A DNA stretch of 62,694 bases from Nemertoderma westbladi (Eukaryota > Xenacoelomorpha > Nemertodermatida > Nemertodermatidae), in the NCBI GenBank assembly GCA_032718475.1, contig JAUCBJ010005778.1, positions 1 to 62,694 of the forward strand, given 5' to 3'. The notes below the pieces were generated by a model that saw only the letters and a program-made list of their open reading frames with translations, did not search any database and was not told the origin of the DNA. Below, piece by piece: positions 30,891-43,650 of the stretch. The position numbers were made by a program, and so were the translations under genes. The first letter of the stretch is position 1. Every line of letters starts with the position of its first letter.

Positions 30891-33359
30891 AAATCCTAAC
30901 GAACTTCTAATAATATAGTAAACTTATTGAAAGGTCAATAATTATGTGCCGCCATCTGTTCAATAACTCTTAGAGAACATAATAAAGGTCATTTAAATGA
31001 TATACATTATTGATGTAAATCAATCAAACAATCAATGATGTATATACATTATTTTGAGTGTAACTTGAACGAAGAGTCGTGGACAGTTGAACAGTCGTCT
31101 GAAGCAAGAGAGCTTCTTAGCTTGCTAGGAAATGAAGTCAGGAACTTACAGGAATTCAAAATCAGAAAACAAATATGAATTTGGTTGAGAAACAGCTAAT
31201 TATTAGGTTAGCTAACAGCTAACTCGAGATAATTTTGAACTCGCGATATTATCGATATTTTTCAACACGTGATATACCTTTCCATAGCTGATAGCGTAGC
31301 GGTCCACAGCGGTACATACTTCCATATCATACTTCATTCATCTGAATTATCTAATTGAATAATTATATAAAACCTTCACTTTTCATTACATAATGGGGAT
31401 CAATTAAGATTTTTATGCAGTTTTAAAATTAATTCAAAATTAACATCAATGAAATGACTTTGCTAAGAGACTGGTTAATTAATAAATAACATTAATTACC
31501 AATCAAAAGCATGTTAATGGTTTACGAGTGACTGATGAATTATTGAGAACGATTCTATACGCGAGTAAAATGAAACAGGTGCACTGGGTAGGGCCCATAA
31601 TCTATAATTGGATTATATTTAGGGGGATAACTTTAGAGGAGATGGGTAGCTGATGTAAATCTTTATCCTAAATCTTTTATAACTATTTTCTGGACGCATT
31701 ATGCTATCATTTAGAATCAAGGTTATTTTTTGTTGGACAAGTGCGAACTTATCTAAATGGGATGAATTGAGCGCGGCAGATGAAAATACCGCAACTAACT
31801 TATTTTTAAGAAGATGGATGTTGACTTCGAATTGATTTTCTGGACTTATTCTATGGACATTGCAAACCCTTTCTTTAATTTAGTTTCGCGACCTCGCCAT
31901 TATATTAAAGATGTGAGATTATAGTTTCAATTAGAGCTTTGTATTCTCTAGAGTTGTAAAGTTCTACGATATTTATTTCCACTTGTCAAGGTTACTCCGG
32001 TCCGCTTGAGAGATTCTACTGGTGGGAAAACAAGGGAAAAATATTATTTTGATAACATTACTGTGTTTGATAGTGTCCGCACAAAACCTTTTGTGACCTA
32101 CAAATTCCTAAAACTCCTAAATATCAAAGCAAATGGGAAGGTTGATAAACGTATATTCGTGAAGATCTGTAAGGCTACTAATAATAGGCCTCCTCCGATA
32201 TAAAAGTTTAAAAGATGTAACTCACAGTTAGATAATCTCAATCGTATGGGCATTCACTTACAACATGTACGCACTACTCAGTTGACAATTGATGAGCCTT
32301 TGGTCGTGTCTTTTGAATCAGCCCGTTCCATTTGATCAGATTGCAATAAAAAACTGGCAGTAAAAGCAGAAGGAAGTGTGATCGGATATGTTCGTCCTAC
32401 AAGGGAAAGCATGCACAAGAGGCCGAACCGGAGATATATAGATATACAGTATACACACACACACCTAGCGGCGAAAACAATACATGTTGCGTGACTGCCT
32501 AGCTTGGCTGATTAAGCATTTGAAAGTAATTGCATTATGAGGCAGTAATCAACTATCATAAACGTGATTTCCTGTGCATACGACGTCTCTCTTCGATTCA
32601 ATAATCGATATCTTTCAATAGGGGACTTTAATCTAGTATAATTCCTGGCTTGGCCTCTTGAGAATATATTCATTTTCATTTCTCCGGACGCACCGGTATT
32701 ATATTAAATATCGCTGATAATTAAAAGAATACACAATAATGGGAGGCACATAATTAAAACAGACATACATGGTATTTGGTTCATTATTTAGATCAGATCG
32801 GATTTATTATTTACGATTATCGGTTAACACTTTAAAACTACGGCTTAATAAAAATTTCCTGAACTGAGATCCGGCTATAGAAAATTTTTTTTATTTGTCA
32901 AAATCTCGGAAATTGAAAAATACAAATATTTTTTTTTAAATGTCAAAATTTTTTTAAATTTTTTTTCGAAATTTTCTAATTAAAAAAAAATCTAAAAATT
33001 TTAAATTTCAAAAAATTAATAAAAATTATTTTAAAAACATATTACAACATATAATGCAATACCTAACCGTTTGCAGTCCAACCTCAAAAATTAATTAAAT
33101 TAATACCGGTACCAAATGTTACTGTATAGAAAATCACTTATGGCCACGTATGTGACCAATAATACTCGAGCATGGAATGCTTTATTAATATATTACGCTA
33201 TCCATTACTATCTGATAGTAGAGTAGGGTCGATTATAGCAGTCATTAGGGAAACCTATGTGGAAATTGTTTGTTATATGGACATGAAGTAAAATAGAAGC
33301 GGGAGGGGGGGGGGGGGACTGGACGCAATAAAAATCCGCAATTAACAGCTGATTATTCT
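30891..33359. other. GPCR intron 1, middle part
   Basis: AT-rich DNA with runs of A/T near 32880-33040 and a G run near 33304-33318. A 65-codon frame at 32006-32203 is of unknown meaning. I see no supported gene. Confidence 0.35.
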
Positions 33360-33545
33360 CAAAAATAAAAACCTGTTCTATTCTTTTTAGTTTATTGTTT
33401 TGGTTAAATTAACGTGCCACTGTAACCTGCTCCTTTCCCTAAATTGACAATTTAACATTGAGGCGGGATACTAATTCGCCCAGGCAGGATTTGCGTCCAA
33501 ATCCCCCCCCCCCCCCCCCCCCCCCCCCCCCTGCCTCGCGTCATA
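33360..33545 (+). repeat. Dispersed repeat with expanded poly-C
   Basis: Related to 8445-8605 and partly to 39140-39190. The short C-rich stretch after 'gatttgcgtc' in the 8.5 kb copy is expanded here into an uninterrupted C run of about 28 bases (33504-33531). Confidence 0.55.
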
Positions 33546-33787
33546 GGCTAATTATACACTTAGATATGGCCTGCATGTCTGCAAATTACTAACAAAGTTA
33601 GAGCTGATTAAGTCATTGAGTGTGGGTTTAACGATAACAATAAGAGACATAACATATTTATAGCAATATGCAAAAGAGAAAGAGGAGATAGAGAAAAGCC
33701 GAGGAAGGGCGTAAGAGAGTAAGATGGCAGTAGTGCAGCCAGAAGAGATACATACCCCTGTATAGTGGTCGTGGTGATCGGGAACTA

Positions 33788-33892
33788 TTGTGGAGTGTCA
33801 GTCTGAGGACGAGATGTAGGGATGGACTAGGGTAGTGTAATCTGGAGTGTCAGTCTGAGGCCGAGCTGTAGGGATGGACTGGGCAGTGTATG
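33788..33892 (+). repeat. Two-unit tandem repeat
   Basis: 'tggagtgtcagtctgagg' plus about 30 more bases (ending gggatggact) occurs twice in a row with a few differences. Confidence 0.7.
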
Positions 33893-34629
33893 AAATGCGA
33901 CGTCGAAATTGGCAAACATTCACTGACAGAACAGAGTCGAATTATTGATGTAAGGCTCAGTGCATTAAACCACGTAGTGTTTTGCGATAAGATATCTATC
34001 TGGGGGGGCATCATTATCTTTGTTCGAAAGGGCGCCATAACAAATAACTGGTACGGCGAGTGTATTCCAGAGCAAGGCCTGATTAAGGGGGGTCCCAAGG
34101 GGCCCGGACCCTGGGCCACCCACCAAGAGGGGCTCCCACCAATTCCACAAATACGGCCATAAATGTTAATATAATTATATGACTTTGAATTTCCCCCGAA
34201 TTTAACTAAAATTACTGGCACAAATCATTTGATAACTGTGCTGCTGCTGGTGCCCTTGAGACTTAATCTCCTTGGGCATCCTAGTCCATTATGTTTTGTA
34301 ATCTCTATTATTGGTTTAAACTGCCTGGCCATAATTAATCCGCCTGACAACAATAAAATTATTTGTGGGACAAAATCCGCGAAGGGGGACCAAATCTGCT
34401 TAAGATTTTGTTATACTATAAATACAGCGGTACTTAATTATATAATTAATTAGTTTTGCACGCTTCGCTCGCTCTGGCCCAGATCCCCCCCCCCCCCCCC
34501 CCGGATTTACAAATCCTGGCTACGCGATGTATGTAATATTGGAATTGGAGTGGGGGGCCTCCCTTCCAATCCAAGTGGGCCCCAGGCCTCCCACCGGCTT
34601 AATGCGGCCCTGTTCCAGAGGTAATAAAC
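33893..34629. other. GPCR intron 1, G/C-run region
   Basis: It contains a GC-rich patch with ggggcccgg text (34085-34135) and a C run at about 34484-34502. No gene is supported. Confidence 0.3.
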
Positions 34630-36900
34630 CGCTTGAGTGGGCAAGCAAAGTGTAGTCCAACCACTGCTGTGAAAAGAAAAGCATGGTATTGTTGAGAGTA
34701 CTGTTCGATGCATAGTATCCTAAGAAAACTATGCAAGTGCACCGGGGAACGATGGCTCCACCAATGTTGAGCAGTTGAGGAATGCCACCATATTGACGAT
34801 TAGCCATGACGTTTTGGATGGCTCAAATCCGACCGCGTTAGCGCCACTGGACAGAGTTGCAATCATGTGTTCCAAATCGTGTGAAGATGTGCTGAGTAAC
34901 AGAAAATCATCTGGGTAGGCTATAGCACCAAACCAAGCGTCTCCAATGCGGCAACCAAGGCTAGTCTTATCAAGCCCAGCTAAAATCTCTCAGGTGTAAA
35001 GATTAAAAAGTAAAGGAGAGAGAGAGGAGGGATCCCTGTTTTAAACCTTTAGGTAGAGATTCCGAGATTATCTATACTGTTTCCAAACTTCAAGAATATA
35101 GTGCTGCAGTGAAAGTAGGTTAATAATGTGGATACAGGCCTAGTAGGATGTCTGGGTTGACTCCGCGTTGCAGTAGTACTCTATATCCATCTGGTATATG
35201 TAAACATGTGAACCTATTGATATATAGTACTCAATCGTTTCTAGGAGGTTGGCGATCACTGTATCGGTACCGTACTTCTTTTTGTGCGCAGTTTGGTTGA
35301 AATGTAAGAAGTAGTTGGCCAGCATGGTCTGCTCAAATATTTTAGCAAATATGCTTATGGATGATATTGGTCTGTACGATGAAGGTCTAAGTGGGTTGCG
35401 CCCCTTACCTTTAAACAGGCTACTCAGGATTGATTCCCCAAAGAAGGTCGGGACCGACTTCAGTTCGAAACATAGATTAATGATGGTTGTAAGAAGGTTG
35501 CATACTGTAACAGAATTTAGGTAGAAAAAGTTCTCAATGGTTAACGATGAGATTGTCACCAGCTTTACCTGTAGACAGAGACATGATCGCACGCTTAATA
35601 GCTAATGAAGAGACAGACGGGAGAGGGAACTGCAGTTGGGCTTTCTCATGTGACTCTTAAAGGGATTCAGATAGTATCTTACTCTCAGTGGTTACAGGGT
35701 GGTTGAATTTGGATGTGTTGTGGGAGTAAAGTGATTGTTGCATATCATCGGGTGTCTGTGTGGTTTCCTTTATTACGATTGAATGCGGACCAGAATTACT
35801 AGGGTTGGATTACTTGGATTTAACGTAGCCAGACCATTTGTTGACGGAGTTAGCCACCAGGTTCTTGGATAGGAAGATTTTCAGTCGACGTGTAGACCGT
35901 TTTGACGATTTGAATTCATCAGCAATCGGGGCAATGGGGTCTTTCCCGTGATTTGTAAAGGTCGGTGGTGACTTTACTTTTTTGTTGCAGTAAAGCAGAG
36001 CAGATCCTAATATTCATAGTGAGTTTAACTTGTTTGGTGATGGGGATGTGGGCTCGGGCTGCGTTAATGATAGAGTCACCCATATTGGTGACAATGTTGT
36101 TGAGTGTAGATGAAGGAGGATAAAGTTGCTGCAGTGAGGTTTGTATATCCCTGAAGTCATTGTCAACTGTAGCGATGTAACTGTCGCGCTGGAGTTGATT
36201 GGCCATGCCCCAGGAGAATTTAATGTGAGGTGTACATTTGGGGAAGGGTTTAGTGGTTTACTTGTCCAGCATCTCTTGTACCAGTGGCCTAATAGTAACG
36301 GTAATTGGCATGTGGACCGAGCAATTAAATGCAGGATCCTCATTGAATACTGTGCCACTAATAATGTTGTCTAAAAAGAAGTGGTTTGGTGCAATAATGT
36401 GATCTATGTAAGAGTCTCCGTTACCGCCCCTAAAGGAAGTAAGAGGTCCGCTGAACATATCGATGGTGTCACTAGTTAGAAGATTAAGATTACGGAGCCA
36501 AGTGTTAAGTACTTTGCCTCTATCAGAGGGAATTCGTCTATTGGATCTGGGTCCCTGAAGAGGACCAACATCTTCATTGGTATCACACAGTATAATGGAA
36601 GTTGAGGCGTCATTGAGGGTAATTAATGCCTAAAGTCTACTTAGGAAGTCACTATATGCGAGATTACCCTTACAAAGGACATTATCAAGACAGAAGAAGA
36701 AACTTTTGACTACATCCCTGTAATTGAGCTTTGATTCCCACGATGTCATCACCTGAGTATAATTTACACCAATTGGAAAAATAATATTGGCATTCAGTTG
36801 CTGGACGAAACATACCCATAAGATGCCTAAATTGCCTATGATGGGTTGGGCTTTGCAGTTTGGTAATTGTATACCTACGACCTGGAAGGTAGTTAGTTAC
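34630..36900 (-). pseudogene. Degenerate non-LTR retrotransposon (endonuclease to RT)
   Basis: On the minus strand, endonuclease-like text (GDSYIDHIIAPNHFFLDNII, about 36410-36345) is followed by a linker (about 36206-35919). Then come RT motifs LFKGKGRNPLRPSSYRPISS (about 35410), YIYQMDI and, near 35030-34880, GLKQGSLLS and AYPDDFLLL, a changed YADD box. Many stops and frame breaks are present. It lies in the GPCR intron in antisense orientation. Confidence 0.8.
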
Positions 36901-37170
36901 TTTACGTCTAGGGATCTCAGATAATCAGTGCACATTAATATCAGTTGACAGTTGGTTGTGTTGATAATGCATAAAATGTGCATATTTTTAATCAGCACGC
37001 ACCATTTGTGGATAATGTTGCAGATAATTTCCCATTTGTAAGTATGTGACGATATATGGAATTAGGCTACAAGATTCGATTTAGTGAAGTATCTTGGGGC
37101 CGACCTTGACAGCTGTTAAGAAAGCAATTAAAATTGGAAATGACAGGCGCAAACTCATAATTCAAATGGA
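36901..37170. other. Non-coding spacer before the minisatellite
   Basis: I see nothing supported as a gene. Confidence 0.3.
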
Positions 37171-39108
37171 GCGAATAGTGCGAATGGGACAAAGGTACGA
37201 ATGGGACAAAGGTACGAATGGGACGAAGATCCGAATGGGACGAAGGTCCGAATGGGACAAAGGTCCGAATGGGACAAAGGTCCGAATGGCACAAAGGTCA
37301 GAATGGGACAAAGGTCCAAATGGAAAAAAGGTCTGAATGGGACAAAGGTCTGAATGGGACAAAGGTCCGAATGGGACAAAGGTCCGATTCGTTAGGATGG
37401 GACAAAGGTCCGAATGGGACAAAGGTCCGATTCGTCAGGATGGAAGGTCAGAATGGGACAACGGTCCGATTCGTCAGGATGGAAGGTCAGAATGGGACAA
37501 AGGTCAGAATGGGACGAAGGTCCGAATGGGACAAAGGTCCGAATGGGAAAAAGGTCCGAATGGAACAAATGTCCGAATGAGACGAAGGTACGAATGGGGC
37601 GAAGGCAAGAAATGGACAAGGGTCCGAATGGGACAAAGGTCCGAATGGGACAAAGGTCCGAATGGGATAAAGTTCCGAATGGGAAAAAGTTCCGAATGGG
37701 ACAAAGTTCGTACTGGGACAAAGGTCCGAATGGGACAAAGGTCCGAATTGGACAAAGGTCCGAATGGGACAAAGGTCCGAATGGGACAAAGGTCCGAATG
37801 GGACAAAGGTCCGAATGGGACAAAGGTCCGAATGGGACAAATGTCCGAATGGGACAAATGTCCGAATGGGACAAAGGTACGAATGGGGCGAAGGCACGAA
37901 ATGGGACAAAGGTCCGAATGGGACAAAGTTCCGAATGGGACAAAGGTCCGAATGGGACAAAGGTCCGAATGGGAGAAAGGTACGAATGGGACAGAGGTAC
38001 GAATGGGACGAAGATCTGAATGGGACAAAGGTCCGTATGGGACAAAGGTCCGAATGGGACAAAGGTCCGAATGGGACAAAGGTCAGAATGGGACAAAGGT
38101 CAGAATGGGACAAAGGTCAGATTGTGACAAATTTCAGAATGGGACAAAGGTCCGAATTGGACAAAGCTCCGAATGGGACAAAGGTCCGAATGGGACAAAG
38201 GTCCGAATGGGACAAAGGTCAGAATGGGACAAAGGTCCGAATGGGACGAAGGTACGAGTGGGGCGAAGGTACGAATGGGACAAATGTCCTGAATGGGGCA
38301 AAGGTCCTAATGGGACAAAGGCCCGAATGGGACAAAGATCCGTATGGGACAAAGGTCAGAATGGGACAAATGTCCGAAAGGGACAAATGGGACGAAGGTC
38401 CGAATGAGACAAAGGTCCGAATGGGAGAAAGGTCCGAATGGGACGAAGGTACGAATGGGACAAAGGTCAGAATGGGACAAAGGTCCGAATGGGATAAAGG
38501 TACGAATGGGACAAAGGTCCGAATGGGACAAAGGTCAGAATGGGACAAAGGTCAGAATGGGACAAAGGTCCGAATGGGACAAAGGTCCGAATGGGACAAA
38601 GGTCCGAATGGGACAAAGGTCCGAATGTGACAAAGGTCCGAATGGGACAAAGGTCCGAATGGGACGAAGGTACGAGTGGGGCGAACGTACGAATGGGACA
38701 AAGGTCCGAATGGGGCAAAGGTCCTAATGGGACAAAGGTCCGAATGGGACAAAGATCCGTATGGGACAAAGGTCTGAATGGGACAAAGGTCCGAATGGGA
38801 GAAAGGTCCGAATGGGACGAAGGTACGATTGGGACAAAGGTCAGAATGGGACAAAGGTCCGAATGGGACAAAGGTACGAATGGGACAAAGGTCAGAATGG
38901 GACAAAGGTCAGAATGGGACAAAGGTCCGAATGGGACAAAGGTCCGAATGGAAAAAAGGTCCGAATGGGACAAAGGTCAGAATGGGACAAAGCTCCGAAT
39001 GGGACAAAGGTCAGAATGGGACAAATGTCCGAATGGGACAAAAGTCCAAAGGGGACAAAGGTACGAATGGAATGAAGGTACGAATGGGATGAAAGTAAGA
39101 ATGGGTCC
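37171..39108. repeat. 17-bp minisatellite, about 114 units
   Basis: The dominant unit is GGACAAAGGTCCGAATG with point variants (tccg/tcag/tacg; gacaaa/gacgaa). Around 37385-37500 a longer composite unit including 'ttcgtcaggatgg' is repeated. Since 17 is not divisible by 3, a frame cycles through a 17-residue peptide every 51 bases, producing overlapping long frames on both strands that are not genes. It lies in the GPCR's first intron. Confidence 0.97.
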
Positions 39109-40485
39109 TAAAGTGGCCCAACACGGGCGCCACCTTAAAAAATTTCACTGCAACCTGTACTATTGACTCTTGTGTATTGTTTTGGTTAGAATAAGGTGCC
39201 CCTTCACCTTAATCTATATATTCGGACCTTCATCCTGGAACCCAAATTAACCAACCACAATGCCAATCTGAATAATATGCACCATGAAGCAGGCGTTAGC
39301 AGTTAGAGTGAGCGATATTCCATAAATGAGGGTTCAGGTTCTGGCTAGGGCCTGATTAGTGTGAATAAATTTGGAATCCGTACTCGTGTAATACCAATCT
39401 CTAAATAATACATTTATTATTATTATTATATAAACACTTAACACATAAACAAACGCATTGGCTACTCCACTAAAGCACTCTATAAGAAAATACTTACATA
39501 GCAAGTTCAACTCAGACTCAGATACTAATACTGATAATAACGGGCTAGAAGAACAACTCAAGGAAGAACTAATCAAAAATGTACAAGTGAGCTGCCAGTT
39601 ATCAGTGCTTTGGGAGTTTAAGAAAGGAACAAAGTTGAGATATGATATCATAAAGTACTCAGGGGATTGCATCATTTGGGAACATATGAGAATAATCAGG
39701 GAAATTTGTCGAAAACAATCCCGCTCTTCATATCAGTTTATAGGGATATTCTAGGAATTAATTATATTGAGAATTAATTTATGTCCGAATGCGAGGATAC
39801 AGACTCTTTTCCAAATCCTAATATTAAGAAAAAGGAATATTCCTAAATGCCAGGGGATTGGTAGCGCATATAATTTGGCGGCGAAAGAGTTTCTCATTCC
39901 GTCACTATGGAACTTAATAAATGGATTCTACAGCAGAAAATGTGTACAATTGGAAATAAACACTGGGGCTCTGACAACTCGGGAAATCTTGGACTCCACA
40001 TTCGTGGAATCCACTTACAGCGTTACCAGTGTTAGGTCTATGAGCTTCCTAGTGAAGCATAAAACGATTTAGGATAATTTTTCCATAAATTAACACTAAT
40101 GAGTTACTGTTTATGTGTGCATCTATCTCTGATATATCAGTTGTCAGACTTTTGTATATTTCTGAGAATACATTAATCTATATCTAATATCTATTGAATT
40201 GTGCAATTATGTACCTATACAACAATCTGTGTCCATTTTATTGCATCGGAATTTTATTGAATTTAAATTACAGCCGCCGGGGCGAATTCCGGATATATCA
40301 ATTAATAATATATTTTTCCTCAGACAAGCCAATTAGGGCCATTGCCGTTATCAGTATCGTAAGAAAATATGCAAGAATACAATATATATTAAAGAGAAAA
40401 ATAAAAGTGCACAAAATATATGACGACAACTATTTTAATATAATAGCAAAACAATGCTATAACATTGGGTGTCCCAGGAATTAAT
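39109..40485. other. GPCR intron 1, region after the minisatellite
   Basis: 39140-39190 is a partial copy of the 8.45/33.4 kb dispersed repeat. A 98-codon plus-strand frame (39458-39754, LEEQLKEELIKN...) is unrecognised and probably not a gene. Confidence 0.3.
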
Positions 40486-40880
40486 TAACTTTAGTCAATG
40501 ACAACGTTTATTTCAGTAAAACAATTACAGTGAAACCATAATACGCAACTGTTGTACAAGATAATACACTCTCACAATACAAGCTATATACCTGGGATGT
40601 AGGAACTGTAAGGAACATTGTTATTATAACCAGAAACATCGGGCAACAGTGGTGCAGGACGAACATAATTAGTATCCCCTTAATTAATTAGTAAACGCAA
40701 ATCTATTGTTGCCAGTATGCTGTGAATACGTAGGCAAACGGAAATTAACATTGCTACTACCTACTGGGCCACACTGACTAGAGGATATAACCACCCGAAA
40801 AATATGCAATAGGATGTGGAGAATTAAAACGAATAGGCCCATGGGTCGGCACAGGAAAGGCCAAAAATTACTCGTGTTAC
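40486..40880. repeat. 395-bp segmental duplication, copy 1
   Basis: A direct copy of 41620-42035, about 95% identical. On the minus strand it holds exon-like coding text (CGPVGSSNVNFRLPTYSQ...) preceded by a possible acceptor (tatatcctctag) and followed by a possible donor (cccag|gtatat). A stop interrupts the frame after AFTN in this copy. Confidence 0.8.
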
Positions 40881-40935
40881 TGGGATCTATATTAGCATCT
40901 ATAACAAATAGCATATATATTTAATGTAATAACTA

Positions 40936-41076
40936 TTTACATACTTGTGTATAAAGTAGCACTTTACAGTGTGATGATCCGAGTGGTTTTGTTACACGAA
41001 TGAACGTTAGTGAGTGAGTGAAAATAAAGCCACGAGGATCAGAACACTGTAAAGTACTTTGCAACAAGTATGTATG
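40936..41076. repeat. Inverted repeat between the duplicated segments
   Basis: About 40937-40981 and 41037-41075 are inverted copies (gtaaagt(g)cta/actttac-type arms, sharing 'cactgtaaagt'). A third, direct relative of the right arm lies near 41548-41607. Confidence 0.55.
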
Positions 41077-41340
41077 TAGTTTTATTCCAAAATTTTAACA
41101 TTACGAAATGATTGTACATATACATTATAAGTGATAGAAACTGCACAAATTATATTAGTTGTTGTATAAATAAATGTAAAAATGACATAAATTATGTTAT
41201 AAATAAGTTAGCTTATATTTATGGTGGCGTTTGGAGCCATGTTAATCATTTAGCTACTGGTTATTAATAGCTATACCCCGCCTACCGGTAGGTAATGTAG
41301 TAGGCCGATCTGGCTGTCAGGCAAATTTCCACCTATTGTT

Positions 41341-41417
41341 TACGTGGTAACCAATGACGGCGTTAAGTAATGTCCCCTTAGTGGACATTACTTAACTCCG
41401 TCATTGGTTACCACGTA
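41341..41417. repeat. 35-bp-arm palindrome with a 7-nt loop
   Basis: Arms 41341-41375 and 41383-41417 pair at 34 of 35 positions (tacgtggtaaccaatgacgg is the outer end); the loop is ccttagt. It would extrude as a strong hairpin or cruciform. Confidence 0.85.
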
Positions 41418-41619
41418 TACAATAACACCAAATACAATACTAAACGTACAGGCCAATACAATGCTGTAATGTCCTCTAAAGTTGTAAAGTGCTAAATAAC
41501 AACTCGCTGTTAATACTAACGGCGTTGAGTAATGATACAATTTTGGAATAAAATACTTTACAACAAGTACGTCGTATGTAGCTTCATTCCAACATTTCAA
41601 CATTACTACATTACTACAT

Positions 41620-42035
41620 TAACTTTAGTCAATGACAACGTTTATTTCAGTAAAACAATTACAGTGAAACCATAATAGGCAACTGCTGTACAAGATAATA
41701 CACTCTCACAATACAATCTATATACCTGGGAGTTAGGAACTGTAAGGAACATTGTTATTATAACCAGAAACATCTGGCAACAGTGGTGCAGGACGAACAT
41801 AATTAGTATTCTCTAAATAATTAGTAAACGCAAATATATTGTTGCCAGTATGCTGTGAATACGTAGGCAAACGGAAATTAACATTGCTACTACCTACTGG
41901 GCCACACTGACTAGAGGATATAACCACCCGAAAAATATGCAATAGGATGTGGAGAATTAAAACGAATAGGCCCATGGGTCGGGCCGCCACAGGTAAAGGT
42001 AAAAATTACTCGTATTACTGGGAACTGGGACACGA
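41620..42035. repeat. 395-bp segmental duplication, copy 2, with exon-like ORF
   Basis: The minus strand reads GPVGSSNVNFRLPTYSQHTG then FAFTNYLENTNYVRPAPLLP and DVSGYNNNVPYSS before a stop. The stop present in copy 1 is absent here, while this copy has its own TAA just before the shared donor-like cccag|gtatat. The two copies are therefore disabled at different places, as expected for a once-functional exon. The family is not recognised. Confidence 0.75.
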
Positions 42036-42659
42036 CTCGAGATGGTGTTATCGCTAACACGAGAGCTACCAAATAAGTACGGTAAGAGACCACCCCCCCC
42101 CCCCCCCCCCCCGTCTCCCCCGTTAGCAATCACGGAATTACAATGCTGAATCCAAGCAATTTGTGGGCTACGGGCATTAGTACGTAACAACTTACTTAGT
42201 TACTTGACCCTGGGTGCCAAACGAAAGGGGCGCCAAAATGGCTTTTTTGAGTTGTTATAATTATTTACAGTTGTGGATATTATAAACATAAGTTATAATT
42301 TCAATAAATAAGGAAATATTTTTAATAATAATTTTGATAATAACCTAATATTTTCAAGCAAAATTTGTTACCAAACTAATATCCTCTTAAAATAGACATC
42401 TTAGATATTAATTATCGTGATAATACCTATGGAATTTACTTCCTACTACTACTTACTGCCTTACACTAAAACGAGCCCCAAGGAGAGATAAAATGGCGCC
42501 CTATTGTAGAAAAACACCTGTTTTGAATAGGGCGCAATAATAATAATAATATAACACTGTGAAAAAATGGAAATAGGGCAACTACATTTATTATTTATCA
42601 TTATTCATAAAAAATTTCAATCATTCAATGGGTTTATGAAAAATTGTAAATTGTATTAT

Positions 42660-42835
42660 TTATGGGGGGGGGTGGGGGCAGCAGGGGATGGTTGGAGGGG
42701 GGGAGGAGGGGATGGTTGGAGGGGGAGGAGGGGATGGTTGGAGGGGGGGGGGGGGGGAGGGGGATGGTTGGAGGGGTGGGGAGGGGGGGGGGGGAGGGGA
42801 TGGTTGGAGGGGTGGGGAGGGGGGGGGGGGGTAAA
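42660..42835 (+). repeat. G-rich minisatellite
   Basis: Repeats of 'ggggatggttggaggggg' style units with long G runs are G-quadruplex-prone. A C run on the plus strand (about 42092-42112) lies upstream. The glycine/tryptophan-rich frames through it are not genes. Confidence 0.85.
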
Positions 42836-43650
42836 AGTTAGCTGAAAAACCACGCTACGCCACTGGTAACAAGGTTAACTTCAGCAAAAATTTAATATCT
42901 CATTAATGCACTAAGTATACACTCATTAAAAATAATGGAATAATTACTCGAGTTAGATTTTGCTTGTATATTATATATTAATTAGTATGTTTACATAAAC
43001 TCCACTAAAAGAAGATGTTACAAGTTGATAATAAACATTTACTTAGCATAGATAAATAAATCGCAAGCTAGGCCAGCGAGATATTTTCCAACCAACCTAA
43101 TCCTAATTGTCTTCCAATCATACTATCATATAAATTTGTTGATAAGCAAGCAGGTGTGGTAGAAAACAATCATGTGATTATCAACCAAAAACAAATTCAC
43201 TGCTACATCCCTTTAGTAGCTGTTGTGTTATGGGCCTAGATGCATCGCAGATACTTTTATCTACAACCTGAACTCAGAGCATCCAATCCGATGCATCAGC
43301 TCTCAATAAATATTTACACACAGAATGTTTGAGTGTTTGTTCTAGAATGCATCGAAATTTGTCACTATAGAAAAGAAACTTTGATGGGAATAGTTAAAAT
43401 TACAGATATTTGTACCTATTGGTATCTAAATGCGAGGAAGTATATCTGGAGAGTTTTGTGGATCATTAAATAAAGAAATTCGATCTGTTTCTGTTGATCT
43501 TTACCTAGAAATAGATGTAATGATGAATGAAAAGAAAATGTTTGTGTGGATTTTTACCTAAATTCCACATATGTTAGTCAGTAGGCCTACAGATCTTCAC
43601 CTAGTAATCAATAAATAAGCTCCACCATTAACAAATTTTCACTATTCCAG
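42836..43650. other. GPCR intron 1, right end
   Basis: AT-rich intron sequence ending in a good acceptor (cactattccag, ending 43650). Confidence 0.5.

Noticed and set aside
37171-39108. Overlapping frames of up to 356 codons (MGQRSEWDKGPNGTK-type repeats) on both strands
   Set aside because: They are produced by a stop-free 17-bp tandem repeat. All frames repeat the same 17-residue peptide, and both strands are equally open, which is the mark of a minisatellite, not of genes.
42656-42853. Pro-rich or Gly/Trp-rich peptides from the G-run region
   Set aside because: Simple-sequence translation without flanking coding signals.
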